A DNA stretch of 64,000 nucleotides from Providencia alcalifaciens DSM 30120. GTDB lineage: Bacteria; Pseudomonadota; Gammaproteobacteria; Enterobacterales; Enterobacteriaceae. The position numbers were made by a program, and so were the translations under genes. Every line of letters starts with the position of its first letter. Position 1 is the stretch's first letter. Shown here in pieces: positions 44,713-52,476 of this stretch. The notes beneath the pieces are model-generated. The model was not told the origin of the DNA and searched no databases. It saw only the letters and a program-made list of their open reading frames with translations. Location: contig NZ_ABXW01000017.1 in the NCBI RefSeq assembly GCF_000173415.1, positions 62,001-126,000 on the forward strand, written 5' to 3'.

Positions 44713-44946
44713 TTATTTGTGATCTCTTCTGTACAAAGACCACTCTTCAATTTTTTCGCCAGAGGGGAGGGTGCAATATCCGACTTGTCCATCGTTGGTG
44801 TTAACTATATCTAGTTTTCCGCCTAATTTTGCACAATAAACTGAAGCAGGGTTAGCCATTCCTACTTGTGTTGGCGGATTTTCATTTTTTCCTGAAGAGC
44901 AGGCAGTTAACGAAATTAAAGCTGATAAAATCATGATTTTTTTCAT
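44713..44946 (-). CDS. DUF333 lipoprotein encoded in the immunity region
   Basis: This 77-residue lipoprotein has a lipobox LISLTACSSG, then a DUF333 domain (ANPASVYCAKLGGKLDIVNT, GYCTLPSGEKIEEWSL). It lies between the repressor operon terminator and the left operator and has its own terminator. It is probably expressed in lysogens. A surface role such as altering adsorption or superinfection is possible but unproven. Confidence 0.75.
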   Translation of the reverse strand: MKKIMILSALISLTACSSGKNENPPTQVGMANPASVYCAKLGGKLDIVNTNDGQVGYCTLPSGEKIEEWSLYRRDHK

Positions 44947-44983
44947 ATGGTTATCCATTTAGATGGCTGTGGGTTCTATATAC

Positions 44984-45007
44984 AAAAAAGCCCTCGCGGG
45001 GAGGGCT
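44984..45007 (-). terminator. terminator of the repressor operon
   Basis: On the minus strand agccctc/gagggct is followed by tttttt, 14 bases after the DUF1828 stop. It ends the cI-DUF3024-DUF6978-DUF1828 transcript. Confidence 0.85.
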
Positions 45008-45020
45008 TGGGCAGTGAAAG

Positions 45021-45776
45021 TTATGCGGCTAGCTTAGATATCCATTTATCTCTTTTGGCAAAAGGTAATACATGGCTTATTTCATTAAATAAAAGAGATA
45101 GTTGTTGCATTTGAGCACCAATTGATTCGCTATCAACAACAACATATCGATTATTTAATGTGGCGTTTGCATTTTTTAGATCAATTAGCTTACCAAGTAG
45201 AGAGTATGCACTATTCCAGCTTCCACCTTGTTTTACGCTAGATGTAAAAAGATACTTTGGTACTTCTGTATTAACTGTTACTGGAATGACTATGTTATGC
45301 CCGCTCATTCCTAATACATTAGACTTCAATGAAATATTATCTTTTAAGCTGGAGTGATATAAATAATCTATAACTTCACTTTCAAATTTTTCAACTCTGA
45401 CCGATTGATGCCAATCAATAGATAAGGTGGAGGCCAATATACCAGCTCTGATTACATTAGATGTAGCTGACCCAACTGTCTCTTCTGTTGCCCAACTAAC
45501 AATTTCACCTCTGTCGTTAAGTTCTGCGCCTTGATGGCTTATAAAGCTACGTATTTCATCAATTCTTTTTTTTGTAAGTGAAATGCCCCGTGCTTCCATA
45601 TTCATTAGTGCGTCGCATCGGTCACTTACAAGATATTTACCATTAATTTCTTTTACGAAGGCGCCAACATGCTCCCCATCATCACAGAAAGTGAATGGGC
45701 TAATGATTCTTAGTAATTCAGCACCTATAGGGTGACATTCAAAACCAAGATTAGATATGACTGTTGAGCACATCAT
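45021..45776 (-). CDS. DUF1828/DUF1829 protein, second half of a coupled pair in the repressor operon
   Basis: This 251-residue protein has an N-terminal DUF1828 region (SPFTFCDDGEHVGAFVKE, then YLVSDRCDALMNMEARGISL) and a C-terminal DUF1829-type region (about 110-250). Its ATG overlaps the upstream stop as ATGA, so it is translated together with DUF6978. It is the last gene of the cI operon, the position of rexB in lambda. The biochemical role is unknown; no membrane segment is apparent. A role in excluding other phages is inferred from position. Confidence 0.7.
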   Translation of the reverse strand: MMCSTVISNLGFECHPIGAELLRIISPFTFCDDGEHVGAFVKEINGKYLVSDRCDALMNMEARGISLTKKRIDEIRSFISHQGAELNDRGEIVSWATEETVGSATSNVIRAGILASTLSIDWHQSVRVEKFESEVIDYLYHSSLKDNISLKSNVLGMSGHNIVIPVTVNTEVPKYLFTSSVKQGGSWNSAYSLLGKLIDLKNANATLNNRYVVVDSESIGAQMQQLSLLFNEISHVLPFAKRDKWISKLAA

Positions 45777-46333
45777 AATGGTAATCCTATTTGTCCAGAT
45801 ATATCTTCTAAAGGTATAGGGAGTTCACCTATGCATTTTATATTTAAATGTTTGCAAAAAAACTGCCAAAACCCTCTGATATCATCTGATTTTATAGCTT
45901 CTTTAATTGGGAATCCTACGTCACTATAGCGCCCAGCTTCTTCATAGTAAACATGGTAGTGGGCACCTAAAATATAATTTACAAAGTCAGGATGATCTAC
46001 TTTATATCTATTTGTATGTCCATCAAATGGATAGCTATCAACTGCAAAAATTCGTTTCTTGTTATAAAGTGCTACAATATTAATCTTTGGAAATATTTCA
46101 TCGCCATCTTGCTTTGGCTCATGATCAGGTTTCCATTGGATTAAAATAGTTAAGCCTTGCAATGGTATTCCATCGCTGTCTAATGGCAAAATATTCATTT
46201 GAAGCCATAAAAGTGGTCTGTTTGGGGGCGGTTTTTCCGTCCAGCTAACACCAGAGAAGTCAACGAACTTTTCACAGTATAGGATATTGTCAACTTCTAC
46301 TTGGCTAGGTTGATAATCAGTACACTTTGCCAC
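45773..46333 (-). CDS. DUF6978-type protein, first half of a coupled pair in the repressor operon
   Basis: This 186-residue soluble protein (SGVSWTEKPPPNRPLLWLQM, then HTNRYKVDHPDFVNYILGAH) resembles the DUF6978 group as I remember it; I am less sure of that name than of the pairing. No catalytic motif is clear. It lies 49 bases downstream of DUF3024 and is coupled to the DUF1828 gene. Expression from the repressor promoter in the lysogen is expected. Confidence 0.6.
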   Translation of the reverse strand: MAKCTDYQPSQVEVDNILYCEKFVDFSGVSWTEKPPPNRPLLWLQMNILPLDSDGIPLQGLTILIQWKPDHEPKQDGDEIFPKINIVALYNKKRIFAVDSYPFDGHTNRYKVDHPDFVNYILGAHYHVYYEEAGRYSDVGFPIKEAIKSDDIRGFWQFFCKHLNIKCIGELPIPLEDISGQIGLPL

Positions 46334-46382
46334 TATTAGTCATCCATTAATATTTAACAAATGCACACACTAAAGTGTGTCG

Positions 46383-46724
46383 TCAGCCGAAAAAGTAACC
46401 TTGCAAGTCATCTTCTACAAGCTTAATAGCATCTGAAAAGCTGCCTAACATTTTTTCATCGTAATGATGCCAGTTACTGTCTTTATCCATCCATAGTAGT
46501 GACCAAGAGCCTGTGATTTTGTTATGTATTATTTTTGCTACAGGTTCTTCTACTCTTGAGTCACTCCATGTTAGCTGTCTAACCTCGAATATAACGACCG
46601 AGTCATCTTCAATACGATACTGTAAATCGAGCTCATCTCTGAGATGTTCTGCTGGGCGGCGTTTTTCTAAGAAAAATTCCATGCACTTTTCAATATTTGC
46701 TAGTTCAATATCATTGAATGCCAT
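46383..46724 (-). CDS. DUF3024 protein downstream of cI
   Basis: This 113-residue DUF3024 protein has the core FLEKRRPAEHLRDELDLQYR and FEVRQLTWSD. It begins 9 bases after the cI stop, so it is cotranscribed with the repressor. Members are found widely next to mobile elements with no known function. Confidence 0.7.
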   Translation of the reverse strand: MAFNDIELANIEKCMEFFLEKRRPAEHLRDELDLQYRIEDDSVVIFEVRQLTWSDSRVEEPVAKIIHNKITGSWSLLWMDKDSNWHHYDEKMLGSFSDAIKLVEDDLQGYFFG

Positions 46725-46733
46725 GCTTTCTCC

Positions 46734-47378
46734 TCAAAATGTGTCATCAGACCATTGACACTTTATAACTTTACCTATGATTTCGCAGTTTTCATTTATT
46801 GGGATTAAATCAAATTTCGGGTTAAGAGGTTCAAGGAATGTTTGTCCTGATTCTCTTATTAATTTTTTAAATGTAAATTCGTTACCGTTTAGCCTAGCGA
46901 TACAAAAATCACCAACATTCACAGGCTCTTTTGGGTCAATAAGTATCAACATTCCTTCAGGAAAGCTAGGTTTACCTCCTTGTGCTGCTGTCATTGAATG
47001 ACCTTCAACTTCAAGCCAAAAAGCGCGTTCACTTGCTTTCTTGGCTGTAGGTATCCATGCAATAGCATCTTTCTCTGTATAAGAGTTGCTATTTTCGGTA
47101 AATGCGCCTGCTTGAATTTTGGTCAGCAATGGGTATTCGTAATTACTAATAACTTGATCACTTTGGGTACCAAACATTAACTCTGCTGGTGATACACCAA
47201 GCGCCTCGCTGATGACCAATGCATCATCAGCACTTATTTTTCTTTCCCCAAGTTCATAATTTCCAATTCTAGAGGCTGCTGAATATCCGCACAGCTTTGC
47301 AAGTTGCGCTTGGCTTAAGCCTCTTGATTCCCGAATAGACTTCAGTCTTTCACCGATAATTTCATTTATTTTTTTCAT
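46734..47378 (-). CDS. cI: CI-type prophage repressor with S24 protease domain
   Basis: This 214-residue repressor has an N-terminal XRE HTH ([20 protein letters not shown]) and a LexA-type C-terminal domain. The cleavage site is Ala-Gly in KIQAGAF, the catalytic Ser is in VEGHSMTA and the Lys is in TFKKLIRE. RecA-stimulated self-cleavage would trigger induction. It represses pL and pR by binding the CACA-TGTG operators. Confidence 0.95.
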   Translation of the reverse strand: MKKINEIIGERLKSIRESRGLSQAQLAKLCGYSAASRIGNYELGERKISADDALVISEALGVSPAELMFGTQSDQVISNYEYPLLTKIQAGAFTENSNSYTEKDAIAWIPTAKKASERAFWLEVEGHSMTAAQGGKPSFPEGMLILIDPKEPVNVGDFCIARLNGNEFTFKKLIRESGQTFLEPLNPKFDLIPINENCEIIGKVIKCQWSDDTF

Positions 47379-47391
47379 GTCTATCTTTTAA

Positions 47392-47450
47392 CACAAAATG
47401 TGATTCAAGTATTCAAACAATATGTGATTGACACCTAATCACATATTGTG
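47392..47450. promoter_or_regulatory. right operator OR, three repressor sites
   Basis: Sites cacaaaatgtg (47392-47402), aacaatatgtg (47416-47426) and cacatattgtg (47440-47450) are spaced exactly 24 bases apart. They flank and overlap pR between cI and cro. Confidence 0.8.
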
Positions 47451-47456
47451 TGTAAT
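47428..47456 (+). promoter_or_regulatory. rightward early promoter pR
   Basis: TTGACA (47428-47433), a 17-base spacer that contains the third operator site, then TGTAAT (47451-47456). It lies 30 bases before cro. Confidence 0.8.
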
Positions 47457-47485
47457 GTAATAAGTGGACATGGAGGATATTTATA

Positions 47486-47695
47486 ATGAATAACATTGCA
47501 GAACAGCGAAAAAAACTAGGAATTTCTCAGGCTGTTTTAGCTTCATCAATCGGGTGGGGGCAATCGCGAATTGCAAACTACGAGTCAAACATCAGAACAC
47601 CTAGTCTGAATGATTGTCGAGTAATTGTCGAAGTGCTACAAAAACTTGGTGCAAAATGCTCTCTAGATGATGTTTTCCCACCTAAAACATCATAG
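47486..47695 (+). CDS. cro: Cro-type repressor
   Basis: This 69-residue XRE protein has an HTH LGISQAVLASSIGWGQSRIA. It is divergent from cI across 107 bases of operator DNA and is the first gene of pR. AGGAT lies before the ATG at 47486. It would favour lytic growth by repressing the cI promoter. Confidence 0.85.
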   Translation: MNNIAEQRKKLGISQAVLASSIGWGQSRIANYESNIRTPSLNDCRVIVEVLQKLGAKCSLDDVFPPKTS

Positions 47696-47702
47696 ATTTA
47701 CG

Positions 47703-47753
47703 GCTCTTTAACAATCGCAGTTTTTTGCTGCTACGGAGCCGCTGATAAAGCGG
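47703..47753 (+). promoter_or_regulatory. nutR site: boxA and boxB
   Basis: boxA is GCTCTTTAACAAT (47703-47715) and boxB is CCGCT-GATAA-AGCGG (47739-47753), with the same GATAA loop as nutL. It lies just after cro, as in lambda and P22. A hairpin (cccac/gtggg) follows near 47778-47793. Confidence 0.85.
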
Positions 47754-47826
47754 CAGATTTACCAAGTATAAAAACGCCCACAGGATCGTGGGTAACGGAC
47801 TAACTATATATGAAGGAATATAAATT

Positions 47827-48153
47827 ATGGAAAACGCAAATTCACGCAAATCGTTTAACCGATTTGTATCCAATCACTTGGTGGCAACCGCTTATCAAGT
47901 TATCAGAACAACATCTCAAACAGTTATCGCTAAATCATTAGGCGTTCATGACTCAACTATCACTCGTAGAACCGAAAAGATACCTGAGCTATGTGAGACA
48001 TTAGCAGCGGCAGGGGTAATTGATTTTGTTTTGCCGGGTGAAAAGAAAATTAGTGAAGAGGAATATCGCTTTTTGTGGAAGCAAATTGGCGAGCTTTCAC
48101 GCTTGCTTACACGAGAAAACGCCCCAGTTGTTGGAGCAACTGAGGCGCATTAA
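47827..48153 (+). CDS. cII: CII transcriptional activator
   Basis: This 108-residue CII protein has the family string VIAKSLGVHDSTITRRTEKI and an acidic C-terminal part. In lambdoid phages it activates the lysogeny promoters. GAAGGAATATAAATT precedes the ATG. It lies between nutR and the O gene as expected. Confidence 0.85.
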   Translation: MENANSRKSFNRFVSNHLVATAYQVIRTTSQTVIAKSLGVHDSTITRRTEKIPELCETLAAAGVIDFVLPGEKKISEEEYRFLWKQIGELSRLLTRENAPVVGATEAH

Positions 48154-48220
48154 TTATTTAATTTCGCAAGGTAATTATATATGAAAATGAATTACATCAC
48201 AAATCGATATGGAGGTCGCT

Positions 48221-49171
48221 ATGAGTATTGTTAGGCATGTGGATTTTGCTAATAAGCGACGATTGGCTGATAAATCGGGGGAGCAAGTGGCTAGTCTTGA
48301 TAATGGCTATATGCGTCTAGCTACCAGTATCAGTAGGCTCAAGCCAAAGCTAAAAATGGCTGGAAGAGAGCATCAGGTATTCGATGCTGTGATTGATTGC
48401 ACATATGGCTGGAATAAATCAGAGGATAAGGTAACCAACACCTATCTAGCAGAAATGACAGGGTTAGATGACTCTGATATCGGTAATGCGTTAAAGGTTT
48501 TGGCTGAGAGAAAAATTATCAATCTCAGAAAAATCGGCGGATTTAAGCTGGTAAGTGTCAACGTAAATCTTGAGCAATGGCAGTTAGAAAGACTGCCCAA
48601 AAAACGCCCAAAAACACCACAAAAAAAGTTGGGCGAAATCGCCCAAAAAGTTGGGCAAAAAAAGGTTTCTAGTTTGGCGAAATCACCCAACACCAAAAAC
48701 AGTCTTACCAAAGACAATAATATTAATAATTTTTCGTCAGAGAATTCTAACGAATCCTCTGACCACTCACTGGATAACATTTTAACCTTGAAGGCTGATG
48801 CTGTTGTTTGTTCCCCCAAAGGTAACAAGTGGGGAAATGCTGACGACTTGAAGGCAGCACAATGGATTTACTCGCAAGTGTTGATAATCAGTCCTACATC
48901 CAAAGAGCCAAACTGGTCATCATGGGCTAATGATATTCGCTTGATGAGGCAATTAGACGGGTATTCACACAAAGATATTTGCCGATTATTCCAATGGGCT
49001 AACCGCGATTCGTTCTGGTGTAGCGTTGTGTTATCTCCTGCAAAACTTCGCAAGAAATGGGCGACTTTAGTCATTCAAAGTCAGCAACCAAACCGAAACA
49101 AACGAGTTGTAGAGCAAGAGCCAACACAAAGCTGGAATACTCGTGAAGCATGGGAGAATGAATTTATATGA
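48221..49171 (+). CDS. O: phage replication initiator (O-like)
   Basis: This 316-residue protein has an N-terminal replication protein O winged-helix region (MAGREHQVFDAVIDCTYGWN, VTNTYLAEMTGLDDSDIGNA) and a lysine-rich linker that holds the iterons. A C-terminal helicase-loader binding region (SSWANDIRLMRQLDGYSHKD) follows. The ATG at 48221 after GGAGGTCGCT is preferred to the one at 48209. Confidence 0.85.
   Translation: MSIVRHVDFANKRRLADKSGEQVASLDNGYMRLATSISRLKPKLKMAGREHQVFDAVIDCTYGWNKSEDKVTNTYLAEMTGLDDSDIGNALKVLAERKIINLRKIGGFKLVSVNVNLEQWQLERLPKKRPKTPQKKLGEIAQKVGQKKVSSLAKSPNTKNSLTKDNNINNFSSENSNESSDHSLDNILTLKADAVVCSPKGNKWGNADDLKAAQWIYSQVLIISPTSKEPNWSSWANDIRLMRQLDGYSHKDICRLFQWANRDSFWCSVVLSPAKLRKKWATLVIQSQQPNRNKRVVEQEPTQSWNTREAWENEFI
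48594..48692 (+). repeat. origin-type iterons inside the O gene
   Basis: About six short copies of GCCCAA or its complement TTGGGC lie in both directions, including the palindrome ttgggcgaaatcgcccaa. They fall within the linker of O and are separated by A runs. This mirrors lambda ori within O. Confidence 0.7.
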
Positions 49172-49842
49172 AATCTCATTTGGCAACTGCAATTGCTAAT
49201 CGTGATGCAGGCGCACTGGCTAAAATTGCTCAAGACAGTACGCCGCAAAAAATAGTAAACCCACAAGCTGAGCAACTCGTTGATGTGTTATTCCGAAACC
49301 TGAAACAAATCTTTCCTGCCGCAGTAAACACCATATTTAAAAATGAAAGTGACGAGCTCGCGGCTAAGCGACAGTGGGTTGCCGCCTTTGCTGAAAATGG
49401 AATTACTACCCGCGAGCAACTTCAAAACGGAATGAGACACGCGAGGGCAAGTGATTCGCCTTTTTTCCCCGCAGTCGGTCAATTCATCAAGTGGTGCAAA
49501 CAGGAAGACTTTACTCAGCTCGGATTGCCCACGGAAACTGAACTATACGACATGTTCAAGAAGTATTGCTCTGAGCGAGGTTGGCGTAGATTTAATTGGC
49601 AGTCGAACGCTTGTTACTGGATGGTCACTAAAATTTACTCAGAAATGCGAAGTCGAAACTTATCGGATTCAGAGGTTATAAAACTTTGCGCGTCTGAGCT
49701 TAAGACTATGGCTAATCGTATTAAATTAGGTGAGAAAATCCCTGATCCAGTTTTGCAACTTGAAAGCTTAGTGATACCCACTAAGCGTGACAAAGCGTTA
49801 TCAATCATTGCCGATTGGAAAAACAAATATGGACTCAAGTAA
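49168..49842 (+). CDS. P: replication protein P-like helicase loader
   Basis: This 224-residue protein has the lambda P family pattern PQAEQLVDVLFRNLKQIFPA, RQWVAAFAENGITTREQLQN and SPFFPAVGQFIKWC. It would bring DnaB to O at the origin. The start overlaps the O stop by four bases. Confidence 0.85.
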   Translation: MKSHLATAIANRDAGALAKIAQDSTPQKIVNPQAEQLVDVLFRNLKQIFPAAVNTIFKNESDELAAKRQWVAAFAENGITTREQLQNGMRHARASDSPFFPAVGQFIKWCKQEDFTQLGLPTETELYDMFKKYCSERGWRRFNWQSNACYWMVTKIYSEMRSRNLSDSEVIKLCASELKTMANRIKLGEKIPDPVLQLESLVIPTKRDKALSIIADWKNKYGLK

Positions 49843-49868
49843 CACATAGAATCATAAGGAGTTTTAAG

Positions 49869-50042
49869 ATGAATGACGAAGCGGTATACAACATTACCGG
49901 CACATGGAATGGAAAGCCATTTGAAAAGCTAATGTTAGCAGAGTGTGCGTTGGATGCTGAGGCTACGATTGTCTTTTGGGCTAATTTAGGTAACGCTAGC
50001 CTTGATGACTTGAATGTTGAATATCACAGTGCTGTCGGCTAA
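49869..50042 (+). CDS. small phage protein, unknown
   Basis: This 57-residue acidic protein (MNDEAVYNITGTWNGKPFEK) is preceded by AAGGAGTTTTAAG. No family is recognised. Confidence 0.55.
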   Translation: MNDEAVYNITGTWNGKPFEKLMLAECALDAEATIVFWANLGNASLDDLNVEYHSAVG

Positions 50043-50053
50043 GAGATTACAGA

Positions 50054-50284
50054 ATGAGTGTTTTATTTCATAAAGACCATAAGCTAGATGAAAAAAACAA
50101 TTGTTATATTAATAGTAAGGTACTGTCATTAAAGAAAGGACATAAGCTCAATGGGATGAACTACTTAAATATTCAAAGTAAATTGAATAAAAAATTATTG
50201 AGATGCTTCCCTCGTGGAACAGCTTATATCAAGGTTTGGCAAAATGAGTTGATAGCTAAACTTAGCAATGGAGTTGAGAGTTAA
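50054..50284 (+). CDS. small phage protein, unknown
   Basis: This 76-residue basic protein (MSVLFHKDHKLDEKNNCYIN) has no clear ribosome site and no recognised family. Confidence 0.45.
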   Translation: MSVLFHKDHKLDEKNNCYINSKVLSLKKGHKLNGMNYLNIQSKLNKKLLRCFPRGTAYIKVWQNELIAKLSNGVES

Positions 50285-50311
50285 TTGGGATAAAGTGGCT
50301 GATAAGACGAT

Positions 50312-50386
<75 letters not shown>

Positions 50387-50471
50387 TAGGTAAAAACTGA
50401 TTAATTAACGAGTTAACGTTATTAGGCTACGCCTCAAAACTAATTTTCGCAAGGGTAAAATAGGAGGCTAA

Positions 50472-50921
50472 TTGACAGATGGCATCTGTCTCCACAAATC
50501 TAATCTCAAAGGCATATTCAAAACCCTCTCAGAATTAACAGAAACCGGTAAGCGATATCGAATCAGAATTACTGAATGGCGTGACCTCAGAACAATACCA
50601 ATGAACAGAACATGGCGCATGTGGATAGAAACCACAGGCGATTGGCTACGTGCGCGTGGCGTTGTCATTGATATTAAAAATGGGGCAGGTGAAGTCGTTC
50701 TATCAAAGCCAATCACTAATGAAGAAACTCATGAATATTTTGTCGGTCTCTGGTTAGGTCGTGATGAAAACGGAGAGCGTGAGAAAACCCGCAAGATGGA
50801 TAAAGCACGGATGCTTCTAATGATGGAGAAGCATGAACAATGGTGTATTGAGAAAGGCATCCCAATCATCATTCCCAATAACTCGGAATATATGAAACTT
50901 AAGGAGCAACAAGAGAGATGA
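50472..50921 (+). CDS. NinB/YbcN-position recombination-type protein
   Basis: This 149-residue protein (KRYRIRITEWRDLRTIPMNR, then TWRMWIETTGDWLRARG) matches the short start and position of NinB/YbcN-type proteins by memory, though the C-terminal half is different. GGAGGCTAA lies before a TTG start at 50472. It opens the nin-type region. Confidence 0.55.
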   Translation: MTDGICLHKSNLKGIFKTLSELTETGKRYRIRITEWRDLRTIPMNRTWRMWIETTGDWLRARGVVIDIKNGAGEVVLSKPITNEETHEYFVGLWLGRDENGEREKTRKMDKARMLLMMEKHEQWCIEKGIPIIIPNNSEYMKLKEQQER

Positions 50922-51133
50922 GAAATGAGGCTGAAGTGTTTATGAGCGCACTTACTACCCTTAAATTATGCTGGGCTATTCATAAATCAAATGATGCGGT
51001 CAGAAAGTGTGCTGGAATGTTAAAGCGCAAATTTATATTACCGCATGCAGTAGATACTATGAGGACGATAGAACTAAGCGAAAGCCCTATGGTTGTGATT
51101 GTAGTCGCTGAGTGGGGTATTCAGGAGAAATAA
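50918..51133 (+). CDS. small phage protein, unknown
   Basis: This 71-residue protein (MRNEAEVFMSALTTLKLCWA) overlaps the upstream stop by four bases and abuts the NinG-like gene. No family is recognised. Confidence 0.5.
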   Translation: MRNEAEVFMSALTTLKLCWAIHKSNDAVRKCAGMLKRKFILPHAVDTMRTIELSESPMVVIVVAEWGIQEK

Positions 51134-51592
51134 ATGGCATTAAAACGCGACAAGCACGATATTGTGTTTTCGCAGTTGGTCCGGGAAAGAGCAAATTATG
51201 AATGCGACTACTGCGGAAGACAATTTAGACACGAACCTTCAAAACTCCACTGTTCACATTTCAAATCACGACGACACAAATCAACCCGATACCATCCCTT
51301 TAATGCTTTCGCTCACTGCGTAGGTTGCCATCGAAAACTCGGCGAAGACCCACACGAATTCAATGCTCACGCTGTTATCACTTACAGCGAAATGACGATT
51401 GACCGCGTAGCTCGTTTAGACGGTACTTCAGTGAAGTTGAAACCGTGGCAAATGGATGAGTTATATCAGCACATGAAGATTGAGCTTAAAAGGATTCAGG
51501 CGCTACGGGCTAGCGGTGTAATAGGTCGGATTGAGTTCACATTGCCTGATTGGTATCAGCAGGGGATCACTTACCAGATGGGGGATTTATGA
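51134..51592 (+). CDS. NinG-like HNH/recombination protein
   Basis: This 152-residue protein has a zinc-knuckle nuclease-like core: CDYCGRQF, LHCSHFKSRRHKSTRYHPFN and HCVGCHRKLGEDPHEF. This fits the HNH-type NinG/Rap family. It overlaps NinH by four bases. Confidence 0.7.
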   Translation: MALKRDKHDIVFSQLVRERANYECDYCGRQFRHEPSKLHCSHFKSRRHKSTRYHPFNAFAHCVGCHRKLGEDPHEFNAHAVITYSEMTIDRVARLDGTSVKLKPWQMDELYQHMKIELKRIQALRASGVIGRIEFTLPDWYQQGITYQMGDL

Positions 51593-51873
51593 AAGCTGAA
51601 ATTACGACTATACCTGAATTGCTTATTAGGACATATGGAAATATGGCAAAGGTTTCTAGGTACTTAGGATGTTATCGCGCGACAGTAAAAAAATACTCTA
51701 CCGATGTTAATGCTGAAAATCATGCTGTGATAAATGGGCGATTAATGACTATGTACAAGACAAGAGATAGAGGCACTTCAAATCTCGCCAAAGAATCAGA
51801 TAGTGCCATTTCTATAGCTAAACATATTAACGCTGAATCCGACGGCAAAAGCTCGCAAATTAATACGAGGTAA
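51589..51873 (+). CDS. ninH: NinH-like DNA-binding protein
   Basis: This 94-residue protein starts MKAEITTIPELLIRTYGNMA and continues KVSRYLGCYRATVKKY, the NinH helix-turn-helix pattern. ATGA overlap with the gene before it supports the start at 51589. The C-terminal tail is longer than in lambda NinH. Confidence 0.75.
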   Translation: MKAEITTIPELLIRTYGNMAKVSRYLGCYRATVKKYSTDVNAENHAVINGRLMTMYKTRDRGTSNLAKESDSAISIAKHINAESDGKSSQINTR

Positions 51874-51876
51874 CGG

Positions 51877-52257
51877 ATGCGTAATATTCAACAGGTACTA
51901 GAAATGTGGGGCGCATGGGCTGCGAATAATGTCGAGTCAGTTCAGTGGTATTCTACAGCAGCAGGCTTTAGTCGCTTAATACCTAATAAGGTTAAATCTC
52001 GACTTCAATGTTGTGACGACGATGCAATGATTATCTCTAGCTGTATGGCTCAATTAAATAAAAAGAACCGTCATATGCATGACTTGCTACTGGATTATTA
52101 TTTATTTGGGAAAACATTCATGCAGCTAGCTAGAGAACATAAATGCTCAGATACTCACATAGGGAAAAAACTTCAGAAAGCAGAGGGTGTTATTGACGGA
52201 ATGTTGATGATGTTAGATATAAAATTAGAGTTAGATAGGTATGTAGAGAAGATTTAA
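51877..52257 (+). CDS. Q: late antiterminator Q (phage 82/P22-like family)
   Basis: This 126-residue protein matches the short Q family from end to end ([60 protein letters not shown]). It allows late transcripts to pass the terminator just downstream. Confidence 0.9.
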   Translation: MRNIQQVLEMWGAWAANNVESVQWYSTAAGFSRLIPNKVKSRLQCCDDDAMIISSCMAQLNKKNRHMHDLLLDYYLFGKTFMQLAREHKCSDTHIGKKLQKAEGVIDGMLMMLDIKLELDRYVEKI

Positions 52258-52325
52258 TAAAATACTTTACGATCGTAAAATAGCTGATATTGTGATAAGA
52301 ATGACAACAACGTCAGCAGCTTATG

Positions 52326-52351
52326 AGCCTCACTTCAGTGGGGCTTTTTTG
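52326..52351 (+). terminator. late-promoter terminator (tR') after Q
   Basis: agcctcac/gtggggct is followed by a T6 run, 69 bases after Q. Late RNA from pR' would stop here without Q. Confidence 0.8.
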
Positions 52352-52476
52352 TTTGTTTTATTAGAGTGTGAAGTAGTGATTTATAAAGCTAGTAAATAAA
52401 GTGCAATGTTACTAATATGAATTCAATTATTATTATAAATCAATTTCGTATATAAGTGATTTCATATAAGGTGGCA

